DNA from: Oleiagrimonas sp. C23AA
GTDB taxonomy: Bacteria > Pseudomonadota > Gammaproteobacteria > Xanthomonadales > Rhodanobacteraceae
Assembly (NCBI RefSeq): GCF_011759385.1
Contig: NZ_JAARLY010000001.1
Coordinates: 186,001-250,000, forward strand
Direction: 5' to 3'
Length of the DNA: 64,000 bases
Below are positions 55,978 through 64,000 of this stretch, piece by piece; within the stretch, counting starts at the first letter, position 1; the number at the start of each line of letters is the position of its first letter. The translations under genes were made by a program, and so were the position numbers. The notes below the pieces were generated by a model. It had not been told where the DNA came from, did not search any database, and was given only the letters and a program-made list of their open reading frames with translations.

Positions 55978-58713
55978 ATGTCCACTTCGACGGTTGAGCC
56001 GCAGCGCCCGCTTTCAAAGCGGCTGATGCCGCTGGCCTATGCCCTTGTCATGCTGGTGGGCATCCTGCTGTTGTTGACCTGGGGCGCGTTGAAGATCCAG
56101 GTCGCGCTGGCCGGCTTTCTCAACGGCGAGAGTGTGTGGTCCAAGGCGCAGAAGCAGGCCGTTATCGCGCTGGACAGCTATGCCGGATCCGGGAGCCAGG
56201 CCGCCTATGCCGACTTTCGCCACAACTATGCACTGCTTGGATATGACCGCTACGTTCGCGACGCACTGACCGCGGGACGCGCGCCAGCGGACAAGGTGAT
56301 GCGTGCACTCAGCCACGGTAACGCCATGCCCGAGGCGGTGCCCGGCGTGGTGTTCATGCTCAGGTACCTGCAGCAGGGGCCCTACATGAGGCAGGCCCTG
56401 ACGGCCTGGCGCCATACCGATCACGCCATCGCCGAGTTGGGTGCCATCGCCGACCAAATGCATGAGGACTACGCCGGCGGCAATGTCACCCCCGAGGAGA
56501 TCAGTTCCCAGCGCTCGCGCATTCACAGGCTCAACGATCAGATCGCACCCTACGCCAGTGATTTTTCCGAACAGATTGCGCGAGGCGCGGGCTGGATCGG
56601 GCATGTGCTGTTCGGTACGGTGCTGGTCGCGGCCTGCCTGGCCTCGCTGTTCTGGCTGGCCATGGCGCGACGCATTCTCAACGGCATCCGAGGCACCGAG
56701 GAGCGTTACCGTTTGCTGTTCGATCACGCCGCCGATGCCATCGTCATGGTCGATGACAGTGACGGTAGCGTGCTGGATGTGAATCGTACCGCCTCGTTGT
56801 GGACGGGGCGTAGCGAGCACGTGCTGATCGGCGGCAACTTTGCCGATCTATTCGTTGGCGGACGCACGCCATGGAGCGACAGCCGGCCAGTGAGCCAGCT
56901 GTTGCGGCGCGAGGGCACGCCGCGTTTTGTCGAGGCACAGAGCAGCTTGGTCACCTGGGGCGACCGGCCAGTGCGCCAGGCGATCCTGCGCGATGTCTCG
57001 GACCGGGTCAGCATGGAGCAGGAGCGACGCATCGCCGCCGAGGCATTGGCCTCGATTGCCGAGGGGGTGATCATTGCCGATGCGCAGTATCGCGTGCTCA
57101 GCGTCAATCGCGCACACGAGGAGCTCACCGGCTTCAGCGCGCAGTCGCTGCGCGGGCAGCGCTTCGACCGGGCTCGGCACATGCCTGATGGCTCGCCGCT
57201 GCCCGAGTCGATGTGGCAGGCCCTGATCGCGCAGGGGCACTGGTCGGGCGAGGTCATCAGCGAGCGCGCCGATGGCCAGACCTATCCCGAGTATCTCTCG
57301 GTGAGCGTGATTCGAGACGGCGGCGGCCAGGTCCAGTACTACGTCGCCGTGATCACCAACATCGCCACGCTGAAGGCGCACCGCCAGCGCCTTGAGCATC
57401 TGGCCACGCATGATGCATTGACGGGCATGGCCAACCGTGGCGAGTTCGAGCGCTACTGCACGCAGGCGATCACCGAGGCCGAGCAACACCACGCGCTGGC
57501 GGCGGTGCTGTTTGTCGACCTGGACAATTTCAAGATCGTCAACGACAGCTTCAGTCATGCCATCGGCGACAAGTTGCTGATGCGTGTCGCCGACCGCATT
57601 CGTGCACAGTTGCCCGAGGGTGCCGTGGCCGGGCGCATCGGGGGCGACGAATTCACGGTGCTGCTGCCCAGGATCGACGGGCTGGAGCAGGCCAGCGCCC
57701 TTGCCGAACGCCTGATCGACACCTTGTCGCAGCCGTTTGTGCTGGAGGACATGGACATCGTGCTGGGGGCGAGTATCGGCATCGCCGGCTATCCGCTGGA
57801 TGGCAACGATACCGTCACGCTGATAGGTAACGCCGATGCAGCCATGTACGCGGCCAAGGTGGAGGAGCGCAACGCTTATCGTTTCTACTCGCCACGCATG
57901 CACGCCGATGCACGTCGGCGTCTGGTGCTGTCGGCTGATCTGCGTCAAGCGCTGGCACACGAAGAGTTCGCGGTGGTCTACCAGCCCATCGTCGACATGC
58001 AAAGCGGTACGCCGGTGGCGGTGGAAGCACTGTTGCGCTGGGAGCACCCTGTGCGCGGACAGATTTCACCGGCCGAGTTCATTCCCATGGCAGAACGCTT
58101 GGGTATGATCCGGCATATTGATGAATGGGTCATGCAGACCGTGTGCGATCAGATGGACGTGTGGGATGCAATGGGGCTGTCTGGTTTGCGGGTGGAACTG
58201 AACGTGTCGGCTGCGTGGTTCGGCCACCCGGGGTTTCTGGAAACGCTTGGACGGACACTGGCCAACCGGCACCTGGGCGATGGCCGCCTGGTGCTTGAAA
58301 TCACCGAAAGCGCCATGCTGGCACTGGGTGACCAGGTCGAGCGCACCATGCGTGCACTGCATCGCCTGGGCGTGGGCGTGGCCATCGATGATTTCGGCAC
58401 CGGTTACTCATCGCTGACCTATCTCAAACTGCCGGCGGTCGATTGCCTGAAAATAGACCGTTCCTTCGTCGATGGCCTGCCTGAAAGCGCCAACGATGTA
58501 GTGATCATCGAGACCGTGCTCGACATCTGTCAGCGGATGGGCTTGCGGGCCGTGGCAGAAGGCGTGGAAACCCAGCCCCAGCACGACTTTTTGCGCAGGG
58601 CGGGGTGCCAGGAAGGGCAGGGCTACCTGTATTCGCGTCCGGTCCCACCCGATCAGCTGGAATCGCTGCTGCGCGATCACGCAGCCCGTCAGCGTCAGGC
58701 GGGGTGGGCTTGA
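55978..58713 (+). CDS. Membrane PAS-GGDEF-EAL c-di-GMP protein
   Basis: 911 residues. TM1 (about 15-38), a periplasmic helical domain, TM2 (about 205-228), two PAS domains (about 240-355 and 360-465), a GGDEF domain with an intact active-site GRIGGDEF (about 470-635), and an EAL domain with VEALLRWEHP, ELNVSAA, EITESA, IDDFGTGYSS and AEGVETQ. Both catalytic motifs are complete, so it could make and break c-di-GMP, tuned by a periplasmic signal and PAS ligand. AAGGAA lies 9 nt before the ATG; a TTG one codon earlier is less likely. Confidence 0.94.
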   Translation: MSTSTVEPQRPLSKRLMPLAYALVMLVGILLLLTWGALKIQVALAGFLNGESVWSKAQKQAVIALDSYAGSGSQAAYADFRHNYALLGYDRYVRDALTAGRAPADKVMRALSHGNAMPEAVPGVVFMLRYLQQGPYMRQALTAWRHTDHAIAELGAIADQMHEDYAGGNVTPEEISSQRSRIHRLNDQIAPYASDFSEQIARGAGWIGHVLFGTVLVAACLASLFWLAMARRILNGIRGTEERYRLLFDHAADAIVMVDDSDGSVLDVNRTASLWTGRSEHVLIGGNFADLFVGGRTPWSDSRPVSQLLRREGTPRFVEAQSSLVTWGDRPVRQAILRDVSDRVSMEQERRIAAEALASIAEGVIIADAQYRVLSVNRAHEELTGFSAQSLRGQRFDRARHMPDGSPLPESMWQALIAQGHWSGEVISERADGQTYPEYLSVSVIRDGGGQVQYYVAVITNIATLKAHRQRLEHLATHDALTGMANRGEFERYCTQAITEAEQHHALAAVLFVDLDNFKIVNDSFSHAIGDKLLMRVADRIRAQLPEGAVAGRIGGDEFTVLLPRIDGLEQASALAERLIDTLSQPFVLEDMDIVLGASIGIAGYPLDGNDTVTLIGNADAAMYAAKVEERNAYRFYSPRMHADARRRLVLSADLRQALAHEEFAVVYQPIVDMQSGTPVAVEALLRWEHPVRGQISPAEFIPMAERLGMIRHIDEWVMQTVCDQMDVWDAMGLSGLRVELNVSAAWFGHPGFLETLGRTLANRHLGDGRLVLEITESAMLALGDQVERTMRALHRLGVGVAIDDFGTGYSSLTYLKLPAVDCLKIDRSFVDGLPESANDVVIIETVLDICQRMGLRAVAEGVETQPQHDFLRRAGCQEGQGYLYSRPVPPDQLESLLRDHAARQRQAGWA

Positions 58714-58729
58714 GGTCTCGTCAGCAGGT

Positions 58730-59404
58730 TCAGCTCGGCGTGTACACGCGGATGCTTACGCCACGCGCTTCAACGGTCTGCCCATCACGGATTTTGGCCG
58801 TCTTGCGATGTTCGACCTGACCGTCGACAGTCACTTCACCGGCGGCCACCAGGGCCTTGCCGGCCGCACCGCTTTCGCACAGCCCGACCAGTTTCAGTAG
58901 TTGGTTGAGCTCGATGAACTCGCCGCGCAATGGAAAGACCTCCTCGGATGCCTCCGCGGCCACCTCGCCAGTCTCGGCGATGGTGGCGGCATCGGTGTGC
59001 TCGAACGTCTCGGCAGGTAAGCCAAAGGCGGCAAACAACCCAATGTGTGCCTGCGCCCAGGCCGCGGCCGCCTGATCAAGGGCATCGAGCAGGGCGTCGA
59101 AGCCACCTGGATCGTTCGCCTGCAACGCCGCGGCTCCCGGAAAGCACCACGCGTAAGCCTGCGCGGGCAGCCAGGCCAGATCACACCAGGCTGCGGCCAG
59201 TGCGTCGTGCTCGGGAGCAGTATGTGCCGGCAGCAGGCCGGCCGCGATCAGCGTCGACACGGTGGCAGCCAGCGAACCACAGTGTGAGAGATCGACGCAG
59301 GCCTGATGCATGCCATCGGCCCCTTGCTCGGCCAGGGCTCGCACATCGGCGTCGGTGAGCAGGTAGACGCCGCTGGCGTCCAGGTCGTGAAGATCGATAG
59401 GCAT
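58730..59404 (-). CDS. Fusion of a barstar-like domain and an S4 RNA-binding domain
   Basis: 224 residues. Residues about 1-130 follow the barstar (RNase-inhibitor) family pattern as seen in xanthomonad members: LDASGVYLL, VDLSHC, PEHDALAAAWCDLAWLPAQ and DPGGFDALLDALDQAAAAW. The barnase-contact Asp35 is kept (HDAL) but Asp39 reads Ala. After a Glu/Ala linker, residues about 157-215 form an S4 domain of the YbcJ type (IELNQLLKLVG, GKALVAAGEVTVDGQVEHRKTAKI). The combination suggests an RNA- or ribosome-linked function. It follows an oxidoreductase gene: a TTG at 59413 overlaps that stop as TTGA, the ATG used here is 5 nt beyond it. No barnase-like gene is nearby. Confidence 0.85.
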   Translation of the reverse strand: MPIDLHDLDASGVYLLTDADVRALAEQGADGMHQACVDLSHCGSLAATVSTLIAAGLLPAHTAPEHDALAAAWCDLAWLPAQAYAWCFPGAAALQANDPGGFDALLDALDQAAAAWAQAHIGLFAAFGLPAETFEHTDAATIAETGEVAAEASEEVFPLRGEFIELNQLLKLVGLCESGAAGKALVAAGEVTVDGQVEHRKTAKIRDGQTVEARGVSIRVYTPS

Positions 59405-59409
59405 GGTGT

Positions 59410-60453
59410 TCAAACTAGTGTGGGGGTTAGACGGCGCCCTTGCCGCGCGCTTTCGCGCGCCGCTTCCAGTACCGCGATGACGTTGCGTGCCTGTACAGCA
59501 CTGACCGGCACCGGCGCACCCTGGCGAATGGCTCCGGCCAGTGCCCGGTAATATCCACGATAGTCGCCAGGTTGCGTGGTTATTGAGGTGACCTGTCCTT
59601 CGCCATCGTGCAGTTGGCCATAAGCCTCGGGCGATTCTTCACCCCAGTGTGGATCCTGCTGCGGCCGGCTGCCGGCGCGTAATGCAGCCTCTTGGGGGTC
59701 CATGCCGAACTTTACATAGCTGGCAGCATCGCCGTGCACGAGAAAGCGCGGACCAGGCCGGGCCGCTAGCGTGCTGGCGTGCAACACCACACGGCGCTTG
59801 CCGTAGCCCAGCACCATGTGCAGATAGTCGCAGACCCTGGCCTTTTCGCGCTGTACGGTGATGTCGGCAATGAGCGTATCCGGCGCGCCGAAAAGCACCA
59901 GCGCCTGATCGACCAGATGCGCGCCGAGATCAAAAAGGACGCCTTCGCTGGCGTCGGGTCGCTCACGCCAACCGTTTTTCGGGGTGGGACGGAAGCGGTC
60001 GAAATGCGACTCGAAGTAGCTGACCTGGCCCATCCGTCCGCTCTTGATCAGCGACTGCACGGTGCGAAAGTCGCCGTCCCAGCGCCGGTTCTGATAAATG
60101 CTCAGCACACGCTGCTTTCTCGTCGCCAGCTCGATCAGGGCATCGGCATCGGTGCTACTCAGGCAGAACGGCTTGTCCACCACCACATGCTTGCCCGCCT
60201 CCAGTGCGGCCTGCGCCAGCGGGGCATGGGTGCGATCGGGCGTGGCGATGATCACAAGCTCAATGCGTGTGTCGTTCAGCAGCATGTCGACCTGAGGTAC
60301 GATGGCTGCCTGGGGTAGCTGGGTAGCGATTGCTTCGTGGCGCGAACTGACCACGGCGTCCACCCGGAATTCGGACAGTGCGTCGAGGATGGGCGCATGG
60401 AAGGCGGATCCGGCCAGACCGAATCCGATCAGGCCAGTGGAGACAGGAGACAT
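59410..60453 (-). CDS. Gfo/Idh/MocA-family oxidoreductase
   Basis: A 347-residue NAD(P)-dependent dehydrogenase. Rossmann motif GLIGFGLAGSAFHAPIL, the EKP-equivalent VVVDKPFCLS, and the second-domain segment VLFDLGAHLVDQALVLFG (catalytic-region His) are present. The family oxidises or reduces sugars and polyols and related substrates; it resembles E. coli YdgJ-type members. GGAG 7 nt before the ATG supports the start; the long upstream frame is not conserved. It is first in a two-gene operon with the barstar-S4 fusion. Confidence 0.93.
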   Translation of the reverse strand: MSPVSTGLIGFGLAGSAFHAPILDALSEFRVDAVVSSRHEAIATQLPQAAIVPQVDMLLNDTRIELVIIATPDRTHAPLAQAALEAGKHVVVDKPFCLSSTDADALIELATRKQRVLSIYQNRRWDGDFRTVQSLIKSGRMGQVSYFESHFDRFRPTPKNGWRERPDASEGVLFDLGAHLVDQALVLFGAPDTLIADITVQREKARVCDYLHMVLGYGKRRVVLHASTLAARPGPRFLVHGDAASYVKFGMDPQEAALRAGSRPQQDPHWGEESPEAYGQLHDGEGQVTSITTQPGDYRGYYRALAGAIRQGAPVPVSAVQARNVIAVLEAARESARQGRRLTPTLV

Positions 60454-60598
60454 GGATGCACTCCGTGAAATCGAGCGGGAAACAGGGCTGCGCACGGCGC
60501 GCTGGACTGTCGCGCGCATGCGGCGCGCGAAAGTGCTCCCCATCATGCCTGAAACTGGCTTATGCTGGGCGCTGGGGCGAGTGGAAGGGGAATGATCC

Positions 60599-61417
60599 AT
60601 GGTGGGTCTGATCGTCTTGTCGGTGCTGGCCGTGTTGCTGGCGGGGGGCTGGATCTGGGCGAGGCGTCGTCAGCTCGAGGCCGAGTCCACGTTTCCTTAT
60701 GCCCGGCGTGGACGTCTGCTGAGTCCGGCCGCGCGTCATTTCCTTAGTGTGCTGGAAGCCATCACCGGGGCCGAATACAGCATCTTCGTCAAGGTACGCG
60801 CCGTAGATGTGGTGCGGGTCACGCATCGTCCCGGTAGCGCGCGTTATCGACGCGCCCACCGGCGCGCTGCCCTTCGCCGCTTTGACTTCGTGCTGTGTAC
60901 TGCTGACGCGCTGGATATCCTATGCGTGATCAATCTCGACGAACGCTCACATCAGCAAAGTGAGACCGAGGGAGAGGATAATTTTCCCGAGGAACTGTGC
61001 CGCGCCGCCGGGCTGCCGCTGCTGCGCGTGATTGCACGTCGCGATTACGATCTGACCGACATGCGCCAGCGTGTCAACGACGCCATGGGCCATGGACGCA
61101 TCAGCCTGCCTTCCGCCGATACCGAGGTGACCCTGGAGGCGCACGAAGTCATCGAGCAGACGGCGCCTGCGGCGTGGCTGGCGCCGCCGTCAGACCAGAC
61201 CGGGTCGGCACGGAACGAACTTGAAGGCCATGAAGACGCCTCGACGCTGGAAGATCCTTCCGCGCCGACATGCCCGCGTTGCGGTGGTCCTATGATGCGC
61301 CGGCACATCCATATTGGCCGACATCCGGGTGGTGAATTCTGGAGCTGTCGCCAGTTTCCCGAGTGTCGTGGCATTGTGCCGGTGGTGCGAGACACCCATT
61401 CCCAAGACCTGGCCTGA
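60599..61417 (+). CDS. Membrane-anchored DUF2726 nuclease-like protein with a topoisomerase-type zinc ribbon
   Basis: 272 residues. One N-terminal TM (about 3-17), then a DUF2726 domain (about 33-170; RRGRLLSPAARHFLSVLEAI, LRRFDFVLCTADALDILCVINLDE), whose fold is related to restriction-like nucleases; the Asp of FDFVLC and the INLDE acidic residues fit such a site. A variable linker follows, then a C4 zinc ribbon (CPRCGGPMM, WSCRQFPECRG) as in topoisomerase I. Role unknown; DNA binding or cleavage is plausible. GGAAGGGG 8 nt before the ATG sets the start. It is divergent from the oxidoreductase gene. Confidence 0.88.
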   Translation: MVGLIVLSVLAVLLAGGWIWARRRQLEAESTFPYARRGRLLSPAARHFLSVLEAITGAEYSIFVKVRAVDVVRVTHRPGSARYRRAHRRAALRRFDFVLCTADALDILCVINLDERSHQQSETEGEDNFPEELCRAAGLPLLRVIARRDYDLTDMRQRVNDAMGHGRISLPSADTEVTLEAHEVIEQTAPAAWLAPPSDQTGSARNELEGHEDASTLEDPSAPTCPRCGGPMMRRHIHIGRHPGGEFWSCRQFPECRGIVPVVRDTHSQDLA

Positions 61418-61509
61418 GTTGGCCTGAACGTTGGCTCGCGCCGGGCTGGGCGTCGACTATGGGCCTGCGCCACAATCGATCACTCACTGTCAGCTGAAGG
61501 ATCGATGCC

Positions 61510-62322
61510 ATGGTCAAGCCCGTTGCCGCGCCGCCGGTGCGCGCGTTTCCCTCTGAAGAACTGGCCCAGCGCGTGGTCATGGTGACCGGCGGTGCGCAGG
61601 GCGTGGGGCGCGGCATCGTGCATGCCGTCTTGGCCGCCGGTGGCTCGGTGGCGGTGGGTGACATCGATGCCGAGGCCGGCAAGGCCTGCGTGGCCGAACT
61701 GGGGCAGCCTGATCGGGTGATGTTCAAGCGCCTGGATGTGTCGCGCGAGACCAGTGTGAAAGCGTTTGTGGCAGCCGTGCTGGAACGCTTTGGACGGCTC
61801 GATGGCCTGGTCAACAACGCCGGCATCGCCGGCCCGGACAATGGACCACTCGACACTTTGGAACTTGCCGAATGGCGGCGTCGCCTGGGCACCAATCTGG
61901 ATGGCGCTTTCCTTTGCGCCAAGCATACTTTGCCGGCCCTTCGTGAAGCGCGTGGCGCCATCGTCAACATTGCCTCGTCGCGGGCCATGCAGTCAGAGCC
62001 GCACACGGAGGCTTATGCGGCCAGCAAGGGCGCGCTGGTGGCGTTCACCCATGCGCTGGCCGTCAGCGAGGGGCCCGTGGTGCGCGTCAACTGCATCAGC
62101 CCCGGTTGGATTGAGGTCTCAGCGTGGAAAAAGCCGGGTCAGCGCAAGCATCCACGCCTGAGCGAGCGCGATCACGCCCAGCACCCGGTAGGCCGGGTGG
62201 GTGTGCCCGAGGATATTGGCACCCTTGCCAGTTTCCTGCTCTCCTCGCGCGCCGGCTTTATGACAGGTGAGAATATTCGTGCCGATGGCGGCATCGCCAA
62301 GCGCATGTATTACGAAGAATAA
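61510..62322 (+). CDS. SDR-family oxidoreductase
   Basis: A 270-residue classical SDR with the cofactor motif TGGAQGVGRGIVHAV, NNAG (VNNAGIAGP), Ser-Tyr-Lys catalytic residues (NIASSRAMQSE, AYAASKG) and GENIRADGG at the end. A 17-residue N-terminal extension precedes the first strand. GAAGGATCG before the ATG supports the start. Substrate unknown; the next gene on the same strand is a secreted esterase 92 nt away. Confidence 0.92.
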   Translation: MVKPVAAPPVRAFPSEELAQRVVMVTGGAQGVGRGIVHAVLAAGGSVAVGDIDAEAGKACVAELGQPDRVMFKRLDVSRETSVKAFVAAVLERFGRLDGLVNNAGIAGPDNGPLDTLELAEWRRRLGTNLDGAFLCAKHTLPALREARGAIVNIASSRAMQSEPHTEAYAASKGALVAFTHALAVSEGPVVRVNCISPGWIEVSAWKKPGQRKHPRLSERDHAQHPVGRVGVPEDIGTLASFLLSSRAGFMTGENIRADGGIAKRMYYEE

Positions 62323-62414
62323 TTTCCGCTTTGTCCGCCCCTGTATGACTTTAGGCCCGACCGCCGCGCAGCGTTCTGTGATACCAAGACGGTCTTGTCT
62401 TCAGGGGCTTTTCA

Positions 62415-64000
62415 ATGATGCGCAAAGCATGGGCCACACTGGCTCTCGGCACCGCCATGGCGGTCACCTCGGCAGCAGGCGCGCACGATGCGCCGCATGC
62501 CTTCTTCCATGTATCGCTGGACAACACGGCCAGCGCACAGCCACTGGCCGGTCGTTTGCTGGTGTTTGCCATCCCGAAGGCCGAGGCCGAGAAGGCGGCC
62601 AAGGGCAAGCCGGTCACCAAGGTCGACGCCAACGAATTTGATCCCAGCCAGGTGGCAGTGGCCGCGCGCGAGGTATCGCGCCTGGTGCCGGGGCAGGGCG
62701 TGGACATCGATACCGACCGTCTGGCTTTCCCGGAGATTTTCTCCAAACTCAAGCCCGGTCAGTACGACGTGCAGGCGGTGCTGGACGTCAATCACAACTA
62801 CAACTATGCCGGCCGCAGTGGCGGCGATTACGTCAGCCAGGTGGCCACGGTCACCCTGGGGGACGGCTCGGTGCCCGACCTGACCCTGGTCAAGAAGCTC
62901 AAGAGCCGTCCGCAGTGGCTGACCCCGCGCAGCAAAGCGATGGTCGCCGCCTCCAAGCAGGCGCACGAGCACGCCACGCGCATTGATTTCAAGAGCCCGG
63001 CGCTGACCAAGTTCTGGGGCCGCCCGATCCATATGCGTGCCTGGGTGCTGACCCCGCCCGGCTACGATGCCAAGGCGTCCAAGACCTATCCCACGGTGTA
63101 TTTCACCCACGGCTTCACCGGCAACATGGCCTATCTGTCGCTGAAAGCGGCCGAGGTGTGGAAGGGCATGAAAGATGGCCAGATGCCGCCGATGATCTGG
63201 GTGTTCCTGGATGAGTCGTGCCCCACCGGCACGCATGAGTTTGCCAATTCGGTAAACAACGGTCCGTGGGGCCATGCACTGATCGACGAGCTGATTCCGA
63301 ACCTGGAATCGCGCTTTCACATGGATGCGCGGGCCCGCGGTCGTTTCCTCAATGGCCACTCCTCCGGTGGCTGGGCCACGCTGTGGCTGCAGACGCGCTA
63401 TCCGGCCGAGTTCGGAGGCACGTGGTCGACCTCGCCGGATCCGTCGGACTTCCATGACTTCACCGGCGTGAACCTGTACGCGCCGCATGCCAACGTCTAT
63501 CACCGCCCCGATGGCAGCGCCTATCCGTTGATGCGCGCTGGTGGCAAGGTGCGCGCCACCTTCGAGCAGTTTGCCAAGCTCGAGCGCGTGCTGGGGCCCT
63601 ACGGTGGCCAGATTGCCTCGTTCGAATGGGTGTTCTCGCCGCGCGGCAAGGACGGGCGTCCCGAGCCGATGTTCAATCGCGACACCGGTGATGTGAATCC
63701 GAAGGTGGTGGCGTACTGGCGCGATCATTACGACATCGCGCACCGCTTGGCCACGCACTGGGATCAGCTCAAGCCTGAGTTGAACGGCAAGATCCATCTG
63801 TATGTGGGCACCGCCGATACGTTCTATCTCAACGGCGCCGCGCGCAAGCTCGATGCGGTGCTGAAGAAACTGCACGCCAAGGCGGACATCCACTTCCTGC
63901 CCGGGCGCACGCATTTTGATCTTTACAATATCGGCGACGATCGCGATGGCCTGCTCAAGCGCTTCACCTGGCAGATGTACGCCATTGCCCGCCCGCACAG
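62415..64000 (+). CDS. Exported alpha/beta-hydrolase (putative esterase), truncated by the window end
   Basis: At least 528 residues with no stop before the window edge. A signal peptide (KAWATLALGTAMAVTSAAGA) leads to an N-terminal beta-rich domain (to about residue 190) and an esterase-D/PF00756-like catalytic domain with the nucleophile elbow GHSSGGW, preceded by VYFTHGFTGN. Candidate acid and His are in the segment FLPGRTHFDLYN near the end. It is similar in layout to secreted feruloyl- or acetyl-xylan-type esterases, but the substrate is not certain. AGGGG 7 nt before the first of two adjacent ATG codons supports the start. Confidence 0.88.
   Translation, partial: MMRKAWATLALGTAMAVTSAAGAHDAPHAFFHVSLDNTASAQPLAGRLLVFAIPKAEAEKAAKGKPVTKVDANEFDPSQVAVAAREVSRLVPGQGVDIDTDRLAFPEIFSKLKPGQYDVQAVLDVNHNYNYAGRSGGDYVSQVATVTLGDGSVPDLTLVKKLKSRPQWLTPRSKAMVAASKQAHEHATRIDFKSPALTKFWGRPIHMRAWVLTPPGYDAKASKTYPTVYFTHGFTGNMAYLSLKAAEVWKGMKDGQMPPMIWVFLDESCPTGTHEFANSVNNGPWGHALIDELIPNLESRFHMDARARGRFLNGHSSGGWATLWLQTRYPAEFGGTWSTSPDPSDFHDFTGVNLYAPHANVYHRPDGSAYPLMRAGGKVRATFEQFAKLERVLGPYGGQIASFEWVFSPRGKDGRPEPMFNRDTGDVNPKVVAYWRDHYDIAHRLATHWDQLKPELNGKIHLYVGTADTFYLNGAARKLDAVLKKLHAKADIHFLPGRTHFDLYNIGDDRDGLLKRFTWQMYAIARPH

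Noticed and set aside
58730-59404. A type II toxin-antitoxin (barnase/barstar) pair
   Set aside because: No barnase-like RNase ORF lies on either side; the upstream partner is a Gfo/Idh/MocA oxidoreductase.
62412-63998. 528-codon open frame opposite the final esterase
   Set aside because: The plus-strand frame has a signal peptide, ribosome site and nucleophile elbow; it has no stop only because the window ends.

Overview
The window is about 64 kb of high-GC, gene-dense chromosomal DNA. Gene content (dispersed hut genes, a che cluster with cheD, many c-di-GMP proteins, secreted glycoside hydrolases next to a DUF6445 protein) points to a gammaproteobacterium of the order Xanthomonadales, most likely Rhodanobacteraceae (Rhodanobacter/Dyella/Frateuria type). 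That placement is inference from protein resemblance. I saw no tRNA, rRNA, insertion sequence, prophage or CRISPR array. The first and last genes are cut by the window edges.

0-7 kb: the end of an EAL protein, then a tightly packed chemotaxis operon (cheW, a transducer ending in a WEEF tether, cheR, cheD, cheB, a short transducer without a sensor domain, a STAS protein), closed by a bidirectional terminator. 7-13 kb, mostly minus strand: an apparent distal kynurenine-pathway cluster (SDR, aminomuconate-semialdehyde dehydrogenase-like ALDH, beta-carbonic anhydrase, RidA-type deaminase), then a small membrane protein, a lipoprotein and asnS. 13-20 kb: an A-type Fe-S carrier, hutI, a ClC exchanger, a GNAT-nitrilase fusion and hutF. 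hutU lies apart at 39 kb, and hutF implies histidine breakdown through formylglutamate.

20-36 kb: a lipoprotein, a LysR/aldo-keto reductase pair, a third transducer, a YnfM-like exporter with its YnfL-like LysR, a SulP transporter, an NPP-type phosphodiesterase lipoprotein, a Gln-rich exported protein and a TetR regulator. Next comes a compact stress module: a membrane-anchored catalase-family peroxidase with cytochrome b561, divergent from an ECF sigma/anti-sigma pair. Both sides carry the same promoter element (ATGGAATAA-N13-GCGTCC), so the sigma factor probably drives both. An SDR/LysR pair follows.

36-55 kb: a UvrA2-type ABC protein lacking the UvrB-binding domain, a DUF6348-like protein, hutU, then a polysaccharide-use region: DUF6445 (putative 2OG oxygenase), GH2, GH43, GH92 and GH172. 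It is interrupted by an HD-GYP protein with a broken HD motif, a degenerate GGDEF-EAL protein and a MAPEG protein. 55-64 kb: a heme-oxygenase-like (TenA/diiron-type) protein, a PAS-GGDEF-EAL protein, an unusual barstar-like/S4 fusion in an operon with a Gfo/Idh/MocA oxidoreductase, a DUF2726/zinc-ribbon membrane protein, an SDR and a truncated secreted esterase.
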